A stretch of 28,550 nucleotides of DNA from contig CANQXO010000008.1 in NCBI GenBank assembly GCA_947627825.1, forward strand, positions 1-28,550, in the 5' to 3' direction. The translations under genes were made by a program, and so were the position numbers. This DNA comes from an uncultured Clostridia bacterium. Its GTDB lineage: Bacteria > Bacillota_A > Clostridia > TANB77 > CAG-508. The notes beneath the pieces are model-generated. The model saw only the letters and a list, made by a program, of their open reading frames with translations. It was not told the origin of the DNA and did not search any database. Positions 1 to 6,669 of this stretch are shown piece by piece (position 1 is the stretch's first letter; the number at the start of each line of letters is the position of its first letter).

Positions 1-252
1 AAAGCACAAGTTATAAATGAAGGAAGACCTGAAGCAGTTGCTGAAAAAATAGTAGCAGGAAGATTAGGAAAATTCTATTCAGAAATATGTTTGCTTAACC
101 AAGAATTTGTTAAAGACCCAAGCAAAAAGGTTGGACAAATGGTAGAAGAAAAGAAAGGCAAAGTAGTAAAATTTGCAAGATTTGAAAAAGGCGAAGGATT
201 AGAAAAAAGAGAAGAAAACTTTGCAGAAGAAGTAGCAAAACAATTACAATAA
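1..252 (+). CDS. tsf: Elongation factor Ts, C-terminal part (partial)
   Basis: The window opens inside this gene; 83 codons and a TAA stop are visible in frame 1. EF-Ts is the cytosolic nucleotide exchange factor that recycles EF-Tu. The visible part matches the end of the family: a [16 protein letters not shown] stretch, then the [15 protein letters not shown] segment, and a lysine- and glutamate-rich end with [10 protein letters not shown]. The N-terminal domain and most of the core are outside the window. No clear intrinsic terminator follows; the next gene, rpmG, has its own strong promoter about 120 bases downstream. In most bacteria tsf follows rpsB, which would lie to the left. Confidence 0.95.
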   Translation, partial: KAQVINEGRPEAVAEKIVAGRLGKFYSEICLLNQEFVKDPSKKVGQMVEEKKGKVVKFARFEKGEGLEKREENFAEEVAKQLQ

Positions 253-370
253 ATTTCATAGATTGTAAATCATGATATATTAATTGATATATTTTGAGTT
301 AAATATTATGGTGTGAAAAGAAAAAAAAGATTTTAATAAAATTAAGAAAAAAGTCATTAAATAGCTAGGG

Positions 371-399
371 TTGACATAGCTATAGATTTATGATAAAAT
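371..399 (+). promoter_or_regulatory. Sigma-A type promoter for rpmG-secE-nusG
   Basis: TTGACA at 371-376 and TAAAAT at 394-399 are separated by 17 bases. The predicted start lies near 406. A GC-rich hairpin, GGCGTATGTG paired with CACATATACGCC (405-430, one G-T wobble), would sit at the very 5' end of the RNA, ahead of the rpmG ribosome binding site at 448-453. Confidence 0.8.
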
Positions 400-460
400 A
401 ATTGGGCGTATGTGTGTGCACATATACGCCGAAAAAGAATTCTCGTTGGAGGTGTATAAA

Positions 461-625
461 ATGGCAACAAAAGGAGCAAGAGAACATATAACTTTAGAGT
501 GCACAGAATGTCACAATAGAAACTATGTAACAGACAAAAATAAAAAGAATAATTCAGAAAGATTAGAATTAAAAAAATATTGTAAATTCTGCAAAAAAAC
601 AACAGCACATAAAGAAACAAAATAG
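461..625 (+). CDS. rpmG: 50S ribosomal protein L33 (zinc-binding type)
   Basis: A 54-residue L33 of the large ribosomal subunit. The start is the ATG at 461, preceded by GGAGG at 448-452; a longer upstream reading from 410 would begin at the predicted transcription start and has no ribosome binding site. The protein keeps both cysteine pairs, CTEC near residue 15 and CKFC near residue 43, so it is the zinc-binding (C+) form. It ends in the basic KTTAHKETK tail usual for the family. It leads the rpmG-secE-nusG group, an order common in Gram-positive bacteria. Zinc-binding L33 genes are often paired elsewhere in the genome with a cysteine-free copy; none is seen here. Confidence 0.95.
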   Translation: MATKGAREHITLECTECHNRNYVTDKNKKNNSERLELKKYCKFCKKTTAHKETK

Positions 626-653
626 TCCTTGTATTTAAAATGGGAGGAATAAA

Positions 654-1196
654 ATGGCTAAAAAGAAGAAAAAGAAGGTAAATAGCAATAAAAAAGTAGT
701 AAAAGCTACTACACCCGTAGAAAAAGTAGAAGAAGAAATACAAGAAGAAACAACAAATAGTGAAGAATTAACAAATAATGAAGAAGTTGCAAATAATGAA
801 AAGGAAGTTGTTTCAAAAAAAGATAAGAAAAAAGAAAAATTAAGTAAAAAAGAAGCTAAAGCAGCAAAAAAAGATGATAAAAATAAAAGACATTGGTTCA
901 AAGATTTTAAAGCAGAGTTAAGAAAAATCATTTGGCCAAACAAAAAAGAATTAGCTACTAATACAACAGTTGTAATTGTTGTAGTTATTGTAGTTGCTGT
1001 TTTAGTATTTATACTTGATTTAATTTTTGAGGGACTAACAGCATTTGAAGTAAAACAATTAGAAAAAATACAAAGTAAAAATGAAGTTGTCAATGAAGTA
1101 GTTGAAGATACAACAGGTGAAAATGTTACTCAAGAAGTTTCAAACGAAATTGATACGAATGGAATTGATATAGATACAACAGAAAATGCAGAATAG
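654..1196 (+). CDS. secE: Preprotein translocase subunit SecE, with long charged extensions
   Basis: SecE clamps the SecY channel in the cytoplasmic membrane. The family core is at residues 80-130: WFKDFKAELRKIIWPNKKEL, then a single very hydrophobic helix (about 105-125) rich in Val and Ile. Gram-positive SecE proteins are usually about 60 residues; this one has 180. It carries an 80-residue lysine/glutamate-rich N-terminal extension beginning MAKKKKKK and a roughly 55-residue acidic C-terminal tail that would lie outside the membrane if the usual N-in/C-out topology holds. The start has GGGAGGA at 642-648. The 28-base gap from rpmG and 30-base gap to nusG suggest one operon. The identity is firm from the core motif and position; the role of the tails is unknown. 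Confidence 0.9.
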   Translation: MAKKKKKKVNSNKKVVKATTPVEKVEEEIQEETTNSEELTNNEEVANNEKEVVSKKDKKKEKLSKKEAKAAKKDDKNKRHWFKDFKAELRKIIWPNKKELATNTTVVIVVVIVVAVLVFILDLIFEGLTAFEVKQLEKIQSKNEVVNEVVEDTTGENVTQEVSNEIDTNGIDIDTTENAE

Positions 1197-1226
1197 AAAC
1201 TATATTAATATGTAAGGAGGCTAAAC

Positions 1227-1763
1227 ATGTCTCAAAAAGATTATGATTTAGAACCAAGATGGTATGTTGTTCATACATACTCAGGATACGAAAACAAAGT
1301 AAAAACAGACCTTGAAAAAACAATTAAAAATAGAGAATTACAAGATTACTTTTTTGATATTATAGTTCCAATGGAAGAACAAATCGAAATAAAAAATGGA
1401 GAAAGAAAAACAAACTTAAAAAAAGTTTTTCCGGGATATGTTTTAGTAAAAATGATAGTAACTGAACAAACTTGGTACATTGTTAGAAATACTAGAGGAG
1501 TAACAGGATTTGTAGGTTCAGGAACAGACCCAATACCACTTACTGACTATGAAATTAGAAAAATGGGATTTGATACACAATCAGTTAATGTTGACTACGA
1601 AGTTAACGATAACATAAGAGTAATAAATGGACCGTTTACAGACTTTACCGGAACAGTAACTGAAATCAATAAAGATAAGCATAAGGTTAAAGTTTTAGTT
1701 TCTATGTTTGGAAGGGAAACCCCTGTTGAATTAGATTTTTCAGAAGTTGAAAAAGTAAAATAA
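1227..1763 (+). CDS. nusG: Transcription termination/antitermination protein NusG
   Basis: NusG binds RNA polymerase at the clamp helices and influences pausing, termination and coupling to translation. The 178-residue protein has the NGN domain at the N-terminus (RWYVVHTYSGYENKV, then KVFPGYVLVKM near residues 66-76, then TRGVTGFVG) and a C-terminal KOW domain (residues about 127-160, INGPFTDFTGTVTEI). Length and both domains are normal for a Gram-positive NusG. The ribosome binding site AAGGAGG lies at 1214-1220. It follows secE closely, as in most bacteria, and is followed by a 183-base spacer that carries a repeated hairpin element ahead of rplK. Confidence 0.97.
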   Translation: MSQKDYDLEPRWYVVHTYSGYENKVKTDLEKTIKNRELQDYFFDIIVPMEEQIEIKNGERKTNLKKVFPGYVLVKMIVTEQTWYIVRNTRGVTGFVGSGTDPIPLTDYEIRKMGFDTQSVNVDYEVNDNIRVINGPFTDFTGTVTEINKDKHKVKVLVSMFGRETPVELDFSEVEKVK

Positions 1764-1798
1764 AATTGTAGCATATAATTGTTTAAAACAACAATTTA

Positions 1799-1903
1799 AG
1801 CTAACGCATATAACCGTTGGCGCAAAATTAAAAATTTTGACAACGGTTTAGCTAACGCATATAATGGTTTGTAAATGGCAAAGCCATTAACACAACCATT
1901 TAT
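1799..1903 (+). repeat. Tandem repeat-plus-hairpin element between nusG and rplK
   Basis: The 15-base string AGCTAACGCATATAA occurs twice, at 1799-1813 and 1850-1864, spaced 51 bases apart. Each copy runs directly into a stem-loop. The first is AACCGTTG (1812-1819) paired with CAACGGTT (1841-1848). The second is a nested stem with AATGGC-AAA-GCCATT inside and AATGGTT / AACCATT outside, reaching about 1903. The loop sequences differ while the leading string is exact. Possibilities are an r-protein mRNA control site, an RNA processing region, or an intergenic palindromic repeat. No terminator-like T-tract follows either hairpin. Confidence 0.6.
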
Positions 1904-1946
1904 ATAAATTATTTTTAATATACAAACCGAAGGAGGTGCAGAAAAT

Positions 1947-2387
1947 ATGGCAGACAAGAAACCAGAAGCAAAAGAAATTATCATCAAATTGCAAATTGAA
2001 GCAGGAAAAGCTACACCAGCTCCACCAGTTGGACCAGCATTAGGAGGTAGCGGAGTTAACATTATGGACTTCGTAAAGCAATTTAATGATAGAACAGCAA
2101 AGCAAGCAGGATTAATAATCCCAGTTGTAATTACTGTTCATCCAGATAAATCATTTGACTTTATAACAAAAGAACCACCAATGGCAGTATTAATTAAAAA
2201 ATCTGCTAAGATTCAAAAAGGTTCAGGAAAGCCAAATAGAGAAAAAGTTGCTAATCTTACAAAAGAACAAGTTGAAGAAATAGCAAAACAAAAAATGCCA
2301 GATTTAAATGCTGCTTCATTAGAAGCTGCTATGAGTATGGTAGCTGGAACAGCTCGTTCAATGGGCGTTACAGTAGAAGGAAAATAA
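1947..2387 (+). CDS. rplK: 50S ribosomal protein L11
   Basis: L11 forms the GTPase-associated centre of the large subunit with L10 and L7/L12 and binds 23S rRNA near position 1067. The 146-residue protein has the L11 N-terminal signature [20 protein letters not shown] with its proline pairs, then [12 protein letters not shown], and the C-terminal RNA-binding domain ending in [12 protein letters not shown]. Length is slightly above the usual 140-142. The start at 1947 has a strong site, AAGGAGGTG at 1930-1938. It is followed after 78 bases by rplA, the normal L11-L1 pairing. Confidence 0.98.
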   Translation: MADKKPEAKEIIIKLQIEAGKATPAPPVGPALGGSGVNIMDFVKQFNDRTAKQAGLIIPVVITVHPDKSFDFITKEPPMAVLIKKSAKIQKGSGKPNREKVANLTKEQVEEIAKQKMPDLNAASLEAAMSMVAGTARSMGVTVEGK

Positions 2388-2423
2388 GATTACAAGATAT
2401 TAAATATGTAAAAAAATTAAGAG

Positions 2424-2454
2424 TTGGGAGAAGTTAAAACTTCGATATTACCAA
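2424..2454 (+). promoter_or_regulatory. Possible L1 mRNA-binding hairpin before rplA
   Basis: A short fold is possible just upstream of the rplA ribosome binding site: TTGG (2424-2427) with CCAA (2451-2454) as the outer stem, a GAG/CGATATTA internal loop, and GAAGT-TAAA-ACTTC (about 2430-2443) as the inner hairpin. L1 is known to repress its own mRNA through asymmetric internal-loop hairpins that copy its 23S rRNA site. The position fits, but the match to the L1 consensus is by eye only. Confidence 0.3.
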
Positions 2455-2465
2455 AGGAGGTAAAA

Positions 2466-3149
2466 ATGAAAAGAGGAAAGAGATACCAAGAAAGTGCAAA
2501 ATTGGTAGATTCAAAGAAATTATACTCTGCAAAAGAAGCATTAAGTATAATTGAAAAAATGCCTAAAACAAAGTTTGACCAAACAGTTGAACTACATGTA
2601 AAATTAGGAGTAGACTCAAAACATGCAGACCAACAAGTTAGAGGAACAGTAGTTCTTCCAAATGGAACAGGAAAAACTTTAAAAGTTTTAGTATTTGCAA
2701 AAGGACCAAAAGCTGATGAAGCAAAATCTGCAGGAGCAGATTTCGTTGGAGCAGAAGAATTAATACCAAAAATCGAAAAAGAAAATTGGTTTGATTATGA
2801 TGTAGTTATAGCAACACCAGATATGATGGGTGTTGTAGGAAGATTAGGAAAAGTATTAGGACCAAAAGGACTAATGCCAAACCCTAAATCAGGAACTGTA
2901 ACAATGGATGTTACAAAAGCAATACAAGAAGTTAAATCTGGAAAAGTAGAATACAGATTAGACAAAAACAACATTATTCACTTAGGTTTTGGAAAAGTAT
3001 CATTTGGTACAGATAAATTAGTAGAAAACTATGAAGCAATAATGAATGCTATAATCAAAGCAAAGCCAACAGCAGCAAAGGGTCAATATTTAAAGAGTGT
3101 ATCAATTGCAACAACAATGGGACCTGGTTTGTATATAGAACAAAAATAA
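2466..3149 (+). CDS. rplA: 50S ribosomal protein L1
   Basis: L1 is the mobile stalk protein that contacts the E-site tRNA and can repress its own mRNA. The 227-residue product begins [15 protein letters not shown] and contains the signature [26 protein letters not shown] split across the middle of the protein, then a C-terminal domain ending in [11 protein letters not shown]. The start at ATG 2466 is chosen because AAAGGAGG (2453-2460) sits just before it; an in-frame TTG at 2424 has no such site and would add 14 residues unlike the family. It is followed by an L10 leader with a terminator, so the rplKA and rplJL parts can be expressed at different levels. Confidence 0.97.
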   Translation: MKRGKRYQESAKLVDSKKLYSAKEALSIIEKMPKTKFDQTVELHVKLGVDSKHADQQVRGTVVLPNGTGKTLKVLVFAKGPKADEAKSAGADFVGAEELIPKIEKENWFDYDVVIATPDMMGVVGRLGKVLGPKGLMPNPKSGTVTMDVTKAIQEVKSGKVEYRLDKNNIIHLGFGKVSFGTDKLVENYEAIMNAIIKAKPTAAKGQYLKSVSIATTMGPGLYIEQK

Positions 3150-3154
3150 TTTAT

Positions 3155-3270
3155 GTAAAAATAGCCAAAGACAGTAGGCATAAAGGAAGTCCTACCGAGG
3201 TTAAATTAAGAGAGAACTTAAAGTTTCAATCTATTTAGCCTCATGGCTGCATAGATTGAAATTTTATTTT
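3155..3270 (+). promoter_or_regulatory. L10 leader RNA with attenuator
   Basis: This is the ribosomal L10-leader that binds the L10(L12)4 complex. The hallmark AGCCAAAGACAGTAGG at 3163-3178 pairs through TAGG/CCTA with the following AAGTCCTACCGAGG (3187-3200). Downstream, an 11-bp perfect stem TTTCAATCTAT (3224-3234) / ATAGATTGAAA (3251-3261), with an inner AGCC-TCAT-GGCT, is followed by TTTTATTTT. The expected mechanism is autogenous: excess L10-L12 complex favours the terminator and reduces rplJL transcription. Confidence 0.9.
3224..3270 (+). terminator. Attenuator terminator of the L10 leader
   Basis: An 11-bp perfect stem with a 16-base loop (itself containing a 4-bp AGCC/GGCT stem) is followed by TTTTATTTT at 3262-3270. 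It lies 91 bases before the rplJ start and belongs to the leader described above. Confidence 0.85.
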
Positions 3271-3361
3271 ATATTATATTTTATTATTTTATAAATGTAC
3301 ATTAAATTTCAAAACTAAATATATACAAAAAGAAAATTATATAGGAGGTGAAAAAGAAAAA

Positions 3362-3889
3362 ATGGCAAACAAAGAAATAGTAGCAAAAAAAGAGGCTGAG
3401 GTAAAAGAATTAGCTGAGTATTTAAAATCAACAAACTTAGTACTTTTAGTTGATTATAGAGGTACTACAGTTGATGAAGATACAAAAATAAGAAAATCTC
3501 TAAGAGAAACAAAAGCAACCTGCAAAATAACAAAAAACAACATTGTAAAAAGAGCATTAGATTTAAATGGAGAAACAGGTTTAGACGATTTATTAGAAGG
3601 ACCAACAGCAATAGTATCTACAACAGAAGATTACCTATCACCATTAAAAGTAGTTTACAAATTCTCAAAAGAACATGAAAACTACAAAATAAAAGGTGGA
3701 ATGATTGAAGGAAAAGTTATGAGTGTTGAAGAAATTATAACACTTGCAAAACTTCCATCAAGAGAAGAACTTCTTTCAAAACTTGCTGGTTCATTGTTAC
3801 AAACAATTTCAAAAGTTGCAGTCGCAATTGACCAAGTTAGAATTAAGAAAGAAGCAGAAGGAGGAGCTGAGGCTCCAGCAAATGCTTAA
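3362..3889 (+). CDS. rplJ: 50S ribosomal protein L10
   Basis: L10 is the base of the L7/L12 stalk; its C-terminal helix carries L7/L12 dimers. The 175-residue product has the family N-terminal domain (EIVAKKEAEVKELAEYLKS, LVLLVDYRGTTV, TKNNIVKRAL) and ends in a helix followed by an alanine-rich EGGAEAPANA tail. Length is normal. The start at 3362 follows AGGAGGTG (3343-3350). An overlapping open frame at 3744-3959 is only a shadow. Regulation is by the L10 leader immediately upstream. The gap to rplL is unusually long, 186 bases, with several short AT-rich inverted repeats. Confidence 0.97.
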   Translation: MANKEIVAKKEAEVKELAEYLKSTNLVLLVDYRGTTVDEDTKIRKSLRETKATCKITKNNIVKRALDLNGETGLDDLLEGPTAIVSTTEDYLSPLKVVYKFSKEHENYKIKGGMIEGKVMSVEEIITLAKLPSREELLSKLAGSLLQTISKVAVAIDQVRIKKEAEGGAEAPANA

Positions 3890-3907
3890 ATTAAGCAAAA
3901 TGAATCT

Positions 3908-4054
3908 TATAAATTTAAGTAAAAAAAGCTTAAAATTTAGAAAAAATGTGACCTTATAAAATTTAAGGTAAAAAATCAAAACCTTTAGAATTTTAGGTTA
4001 AAAAATTCAAATAAAAATTAAAAAATATAATTGTAAACAGCCATCGTTTACAAT
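3908..4054 (+). repeat. Series of short hairpins between rplJ and rplL
   Basis: Three weak AT-rich dyads lie in a row: CTTA/TAAG near 3906-3919, ACCTTA-TAAAATT-TAAGGT near 3950-3968, and AACCT/AGGTT near 3979-3998. A better one follows: ATTGTAAAC (4030-4038) / GTTTACAAT (4046-4054), with loop AGCCATC, ending just before the rplL ribosome binding site. None has a T-tract, so they look like RNA stability or processing structures that could raise L7/L12 output relative to L10 rather than terminators. Confidence 0.45.
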
Positions 4055-4075
4055 AAATAAAGGAGGAATTTTAAA

Positions 4076-4444
4076 ATGGCAAAAGTTGATGATATATTAG
4101 AATCAATAGACAGCTTAACAGTAGTTGAATTAGCTGATTTAGTAAAGAAAATCGAAGAAAAATATGGAGTATCTGCAGCAGCAGTTGCAGCACCTGTAGC
4201 AGGTGGAGCATCAGCAGGAGCAGCTGAAGAAAAATCAAGCTTCAATGTAGTATTAAAAGATGCAGGAGCACAAAAAATCCAAGTAATCAAAGTAGTTAGA
4301 GATGCAACAGGTTTAGGATTAAAAGAAGCTAAAGACTTAGTTGATGGAGCTCCTAAAACAGTTAAGGAAAATGTAGCAACAGCAGAAGCTGAAGAATTAA
4401 AGAAGAAATTAGAAGAAGCTGGAGCAACAGTTGAACTACAATAA
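4076..4444 (+). CDS. rplL: 50S ribosomal protein L7/L12
   Basis: L7/L12 is the multi-copy stalk protein that recruits translation factors to the ribosome. The 122-residue product has the N-terminal dimerisation helices ([20 protein letters not shown]), an alanine/glycine hinge around residues 36-53, and the C-terminal factor-binding domain with [20 protein letters not shown] and [10 protein letters not shown]. Length is normal. AAAGGAGGA lies about ten bases before the ATG. It ends the cluster at a terminator (4505-4532). The usual next genes, rpoB and rpoC, are absent here. Confidence 0.98.
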   Translation: MAKVDDILESIDSLTVVELADLVKKIEEKYGVSAAAVAAPVAGGASAGAAEEKSSFNVVLKDAGAQKIQVIKVVRDATGLGLKEAKDLVDGAPKTVKENVATAEAEELKKKLEEAGATVELQ

Positions 4445-4504
4445 TAATTAAAATTTATTAAGTTAAAGCTTATTAAAAATATACCAATGTAATAATTAAT
4501 TAAT

Positions 4505-4532
4505 AAAACGACTTCATTTATGAAGCCGTTTT
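4505..4532 (+). terminator. Terminator after rplL
   Basis: AAAACG-A-CTTC (4505-4515) pairs with GAAG-C-CGTTTT (4522-4532) around the loop ATTTAT, leaving one A-C mismatch and followed by ATTGTTGTTATTT. It overlaps the last codons of the convergent repressor gene and, having A-rich and T-rich arms, could serve both strands. Confidence 0.8.
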
Positions 4533-4724
4533 ATTGTTGTTATTTATATATTTTATAACTTCCTTATCAGGAATATTTAAAACTTTTACAATTTTCTTTA
4601 AAGTTTTAACAGTTGTATTTTCCTCATTATGTTCAAGTCGTTGCAAATGTCGCCAGCTAATTCCTAGTTTTTCAGCCAATTCTTCTTGAGTGAGTTTATT
4701 CAGTAATCTATATTCTTTAATCAT
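4518..4724 (-). CDS. Small XRE-family helix-turn-helix protein
   Basis: A 68-residue protein made of little more than one Cro/CI-type helix-turn-helix domain: MIKEYRLLNKLTQEELAEKL, then GISWRHLQRLEHNEENTTV, then TLKKIVKVLNIPDKEVI. This is the DNA-binding module of phage-like and toxin-antitoxin repressors. The start is the second ATG (4724), with AAAGGGA 11 bases upstream; the first ATG (4736) abuts that site. A possible minus-strand promoter lies at 4772-4800. It is transcribed away from the decayed pilin-like gene, and the short divergent region holds AACGACAA twice. Target and partner are unknown; no toxin or antitoxin mate is visible. Confidence 0.8.
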   Translation of the reverse strand: MIKEYRLLNKLTQEELAEKLGISWRHLQRLEHNEENTTVKTLKKIVKVLNIPDKEVIKYINNNNKTAS

Positions 4725-4771
4725 AATAAAATACATCCCTTTCGTTTAAAAGTTAGAACACTAATTCAAAA

Positions 4772-4800
4772 GTTATATTTGATATAGATAATTATGTCAT
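4772..4800 (-). promoter_or_regulatory. Possible promoter for the XRE-type gene
   Basis: On the minus strand ATGACA (4795-4800) and TATAAC (4772-4777) are separated by 17 bases, about 47 bases before the chosen start. Both boxes are one or two bases off consensus. Confidence 0.4.
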
Positions 4801-4841
4801 AAAAGATTAATATATAGAACGACAAAAATATCGTAAAATAA

Positions 4842-4870
4842 TTGACAAGAAAAAATGAAATTAGTATAAT
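4842..4870 (+). promoter_or_regulatory. Consensus sigma-A promoter before the pilin-like relic
   Basis: TTGACA at 4842-4847 and TATAAT at 4865-4870 with a 17-base spacer form a perfect consensus. AACGACAA occurs on both sides, at 4818-4825 and 4877-4884, and ACGA-N8-TCGT forms a dyad near 4819-4834. These are candidate operator elements for the adjacent repressor. What this promoter now transcribes is only a short broken reading frame. Confidence 0.75.
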
Positions 4871-4884
4871 ATTTTAAACGACAA

Positions 4885-5263
4885 TTAGGAGATAACGGTC
4901 TAATTTCTATGAGTAAAAAAACAGTAAAGCAGTATGATATAGAAGCAGAAAGAGAAGGAATTAATCAAAGTGTTTTAACCTATCAACTAGGAAAAGCTAC
5001 TAACAATGAATATAGCAAATTAGGGAAAACACTAGCAGATAGAAATGTTGATAACAGCAGTATATGGGATATAATAGTTGAAAAAAGTAACAATAAAACT
5101 TACGGAACAGGATGGAACTATATAGAAAAAGGAACAACAATAGAAGGATATGGCAAATCAAAATACAGATGACGAAACAAACGCATTTAATTTTAAAGGA
5201 AACAATTATATAGAAGTATATCAAGAAGAGGGAAACGGTTTTCGTCCTGTACTAGTCGTATAG
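4885..5263 (+). pseudogene. Decayed pilin-like / surface protein gene
   Basis: An open frame of 87 codons (4909-5172) can be translated alone, but it looks like part of a broken gene. In the same frame just upstream of its ATG, 4885-4908 reads LGDNGLIS, matching LGDNGLFK in the intact pilin-like gene at 28329; an in-frame TAA at 4867 lies before it. After the frame stops at TGA 5170-5172, the +1 frame continues from about 5150 to a TAG at 5261-5263 with NAFNFKGNNYIEVYQEEG and the end GFRPVLVV. From memory of clostridial pilin-like proteins, KTYGTGWNYIEKGT and the GFRPVLV-type end belong to one family. The signal/membrane start, a middle section and the frame are all lost. A terminator follows. 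An expressed short peptide from 4909 cannot be excluded. Confidence 0.6.
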
Positions 5264-5282
5264 TCCAACTTCAATATACAAA

Positions 5283-5324
5283 AAAACAAACAGTAAAGCA
5301 GTTTTGTGTATTACTGTTTGTTTT
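5283..5324 (+). terminator. Terminator after the pilin-like relic
   Basis: A 14-bp perfect stem, AAAACAAACAGTAA (5283-5296) / TTACTGTTTGTTTT (5311-5324), has a 14-base loop and a T-rich 3' side. Confidence 0.85.
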
Positions 5325-5408
5325 ATGTTTTTGTTATAAAAAATAAAGAAAATTCAAGTGGAGATATAAATATAAAAACAAAGTAATATAAAAAATTTTT
5401 CATAATGG

Positions 5409-5437
5409 TTGAAAAAAGAAATATACTTTGATAGAAT
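5409..5437 (+). promoter_or_regulatory. Promoter for plsX
   Basis: TTGAAA at 5409-5414 and TAGAAT at 5432-5437 are 17 bases apart. This places the transcript start near 5444 and so rules against the in-frame TTG at 5428 as the plsX start. Confidence 0.65.
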
Positions 5438-5496
5438 ATGGAAAACGGGTTGTACATAAATTTATAAAAAGCTTGAAAGGAAACAATACAAGATTT

Positions 5497-6570
5497 ATGA
5501 AAATATTATTAGATGTAATGGGCGGAGATAACGCGCCAGATGCTACAATTAAAGGAGCGGTAAGCGCAATAAACGAAATCAAGGCAGAAATTGTACTAAT
5601 TGGAAAAGAAGAAGTTATAAATCAAAAAGTAAAAGAACTTTATGGCAAAACTTTAAAGGAAATTTCACCAAGGTTTTCTATACATAACTGTACAGAAACA
5701 ATTGAAATGGAGGATATTCCAACGCAGGCAATAAAAACAAAAAAAGATTCTTCAATGGTAGTTGGATTTAATCTTCTTAAAGAAGGAAAAGGAGATGTGT
5801 TCATTTCTGCAGGAAATTCAGGAGCCTTGCTTACAGGAGCAACTCTTTTAGTGGGAAGAATAAAAGGTATAGATAGGCCAGCATTGGCGGGTATACTTCC
5901 GGCATATCATGGAAGATTAGTCTTGATGGATTGCGGAGCAAATACAAACTGCAAACCTATTAATTTATTGCAATTTGCTCAAATGTCAAGTATATATATG
6001 CACAATACATTAGGTATAGAAAAGCCAAAAATTGGTTTACTTAATATAGGAACAGAAGAAACAAAAGGTAATGAGCTTGTAAGAAATTCGTTCCAGTTAT
6101 TAAAAAAATATGCTAGTGAATTAAATATTAATTTCATTGGCAATGTTGAAGGTAGAGAAGCATTTTTAGGAAATGTTGATGCCGTCATTGCAGATGGATT
6201 TACGGGAAATATATTCTTAAAATCTGTAGAAGGTATAGGAAAATTTGTAAAAGTATCATTAAAGGAAAGTTTGATGCATAATATATGGAGTAAGTTAGGT
6301 ACTGTAACAGCACTTCCATCAATTAAAAGATTCTCTAAAACGGTTGATTATAAAGAATACGGAGGAGCATTGTTTTTAGGTGTTCAAAAGCCTGTTGTAA
6401 AGGCACATGGAAGTAGTGATGAAAGATTATTTAAATTTACTATAAAGCAAGCAGAAAAATTTGTTCAAAATGAAGCCGTAGAAAAATTAAAAGAAATTTA
6501 TGAGTCAGAAGTAAATAAAGAAAAAATGCAGGAAATCAAGTCTTTTGTGCAAGAATTGGAGACAGTTTAA
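5497..6570 (+). CDS. plsX: Phosphate acyltransferase PlsX
   Basis: PlsX converts acyl-ACP to acyl-phosphate for the PlsY step of phosphatidic acid synthesis, at the inner face of the membrane. The 357-residue product starts MKILLDVMGGDNAP, the family start, and contains SAGNSGALLTGA, DCGANTNCKP, NIGTEETKGNE and ADGFTGNIFLKSVEG in order. The ATG at 5497 is preferred because residues upstream of it do not fit the family and the promoter at 5409-5437 overlaps an earlier TTG; its ribosome binding site (AAAGGA, about 16 bases away) is weak. It precedes acpP and rnc, as in other Gram-positives, but the fabD/fabG genes often found between are not here, and no FapR-like operator is obvious. Confidence 0.95.
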   Translation: MKILLDVMGGDNAPDATIKGAVSAINEIKAEIVLIGKEEVINQKVKELYGKTLKEISPRFSIHNCTETIEMEDIPTQAIKTKKDSSMVVGFNLLKEGKGDVFISAGNSGALLTGATLLVGRIKGIDRPALAGILPAYHGRLVLMDCGANTNCKPINLLQFAQMSSIYMHNTLGIEKPKIGLLNIGTEETKGNELVRNSFQLLKKYASELNINFIGNVEGREAFLGNVDAVIADGFTGNIFLKSVEGIGKFVKVSLKESLMHNIWSKLGTVTALPSIKRFSKTVDYKEYGGALFLGVQKPVVKAHGSSDERLFKFTIKQAEKFVQNEAVEKLKEIYESEVNKEKMQEIKSFVQELETV

Positions 6571-6598
6571 ATTGCAATAAATTATTTTCAAAAAAATC

Positions 6599-6627
6599 TT
6601 GACAATTAAATGTTAATGTATTATTGT
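6599..6627 (+). promoter_or_regulatory. Promoter for acpP
   Basis: TTGACA at 6599-6604 and TATTGT at 6622-6627 with a 17-base spacer. The predicted start is near 6634, giving a short leader before the GGGAGGTGAC ribosome binding site. Acyl carrier protein therefore has its own transcript as well as any read-through from plsX. Confidence 0.7.
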
Positions 6628-6669
6628 ATGGATATGTAGTATACAAAGTTGAGGGGAGGTGACTACATA

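Noticed and set aside
357..743. Minus-strand open frame of 128 codons opposite rpmG and the start of secE
   Set aside because: It is very rich in Phe, Tyr and Leu, as expected from the reverse of A-rich codons, and it overlaps two certain genes and a promoter.
3744..3959. Second plus-strand frame overlapping the end of rplJ
   Set aside because: It overlaps L10 in another frame, has no ribosome binding site, and its product is low-complexity Lys/Leu/Asn.
5150..5263. Short frame starting MANQNTDDE after the pilin-like relic
   Set aside because: There is no ribosome binding site, and it reads better as the frameshifted tail of the decayed gene than as a gene of its own.
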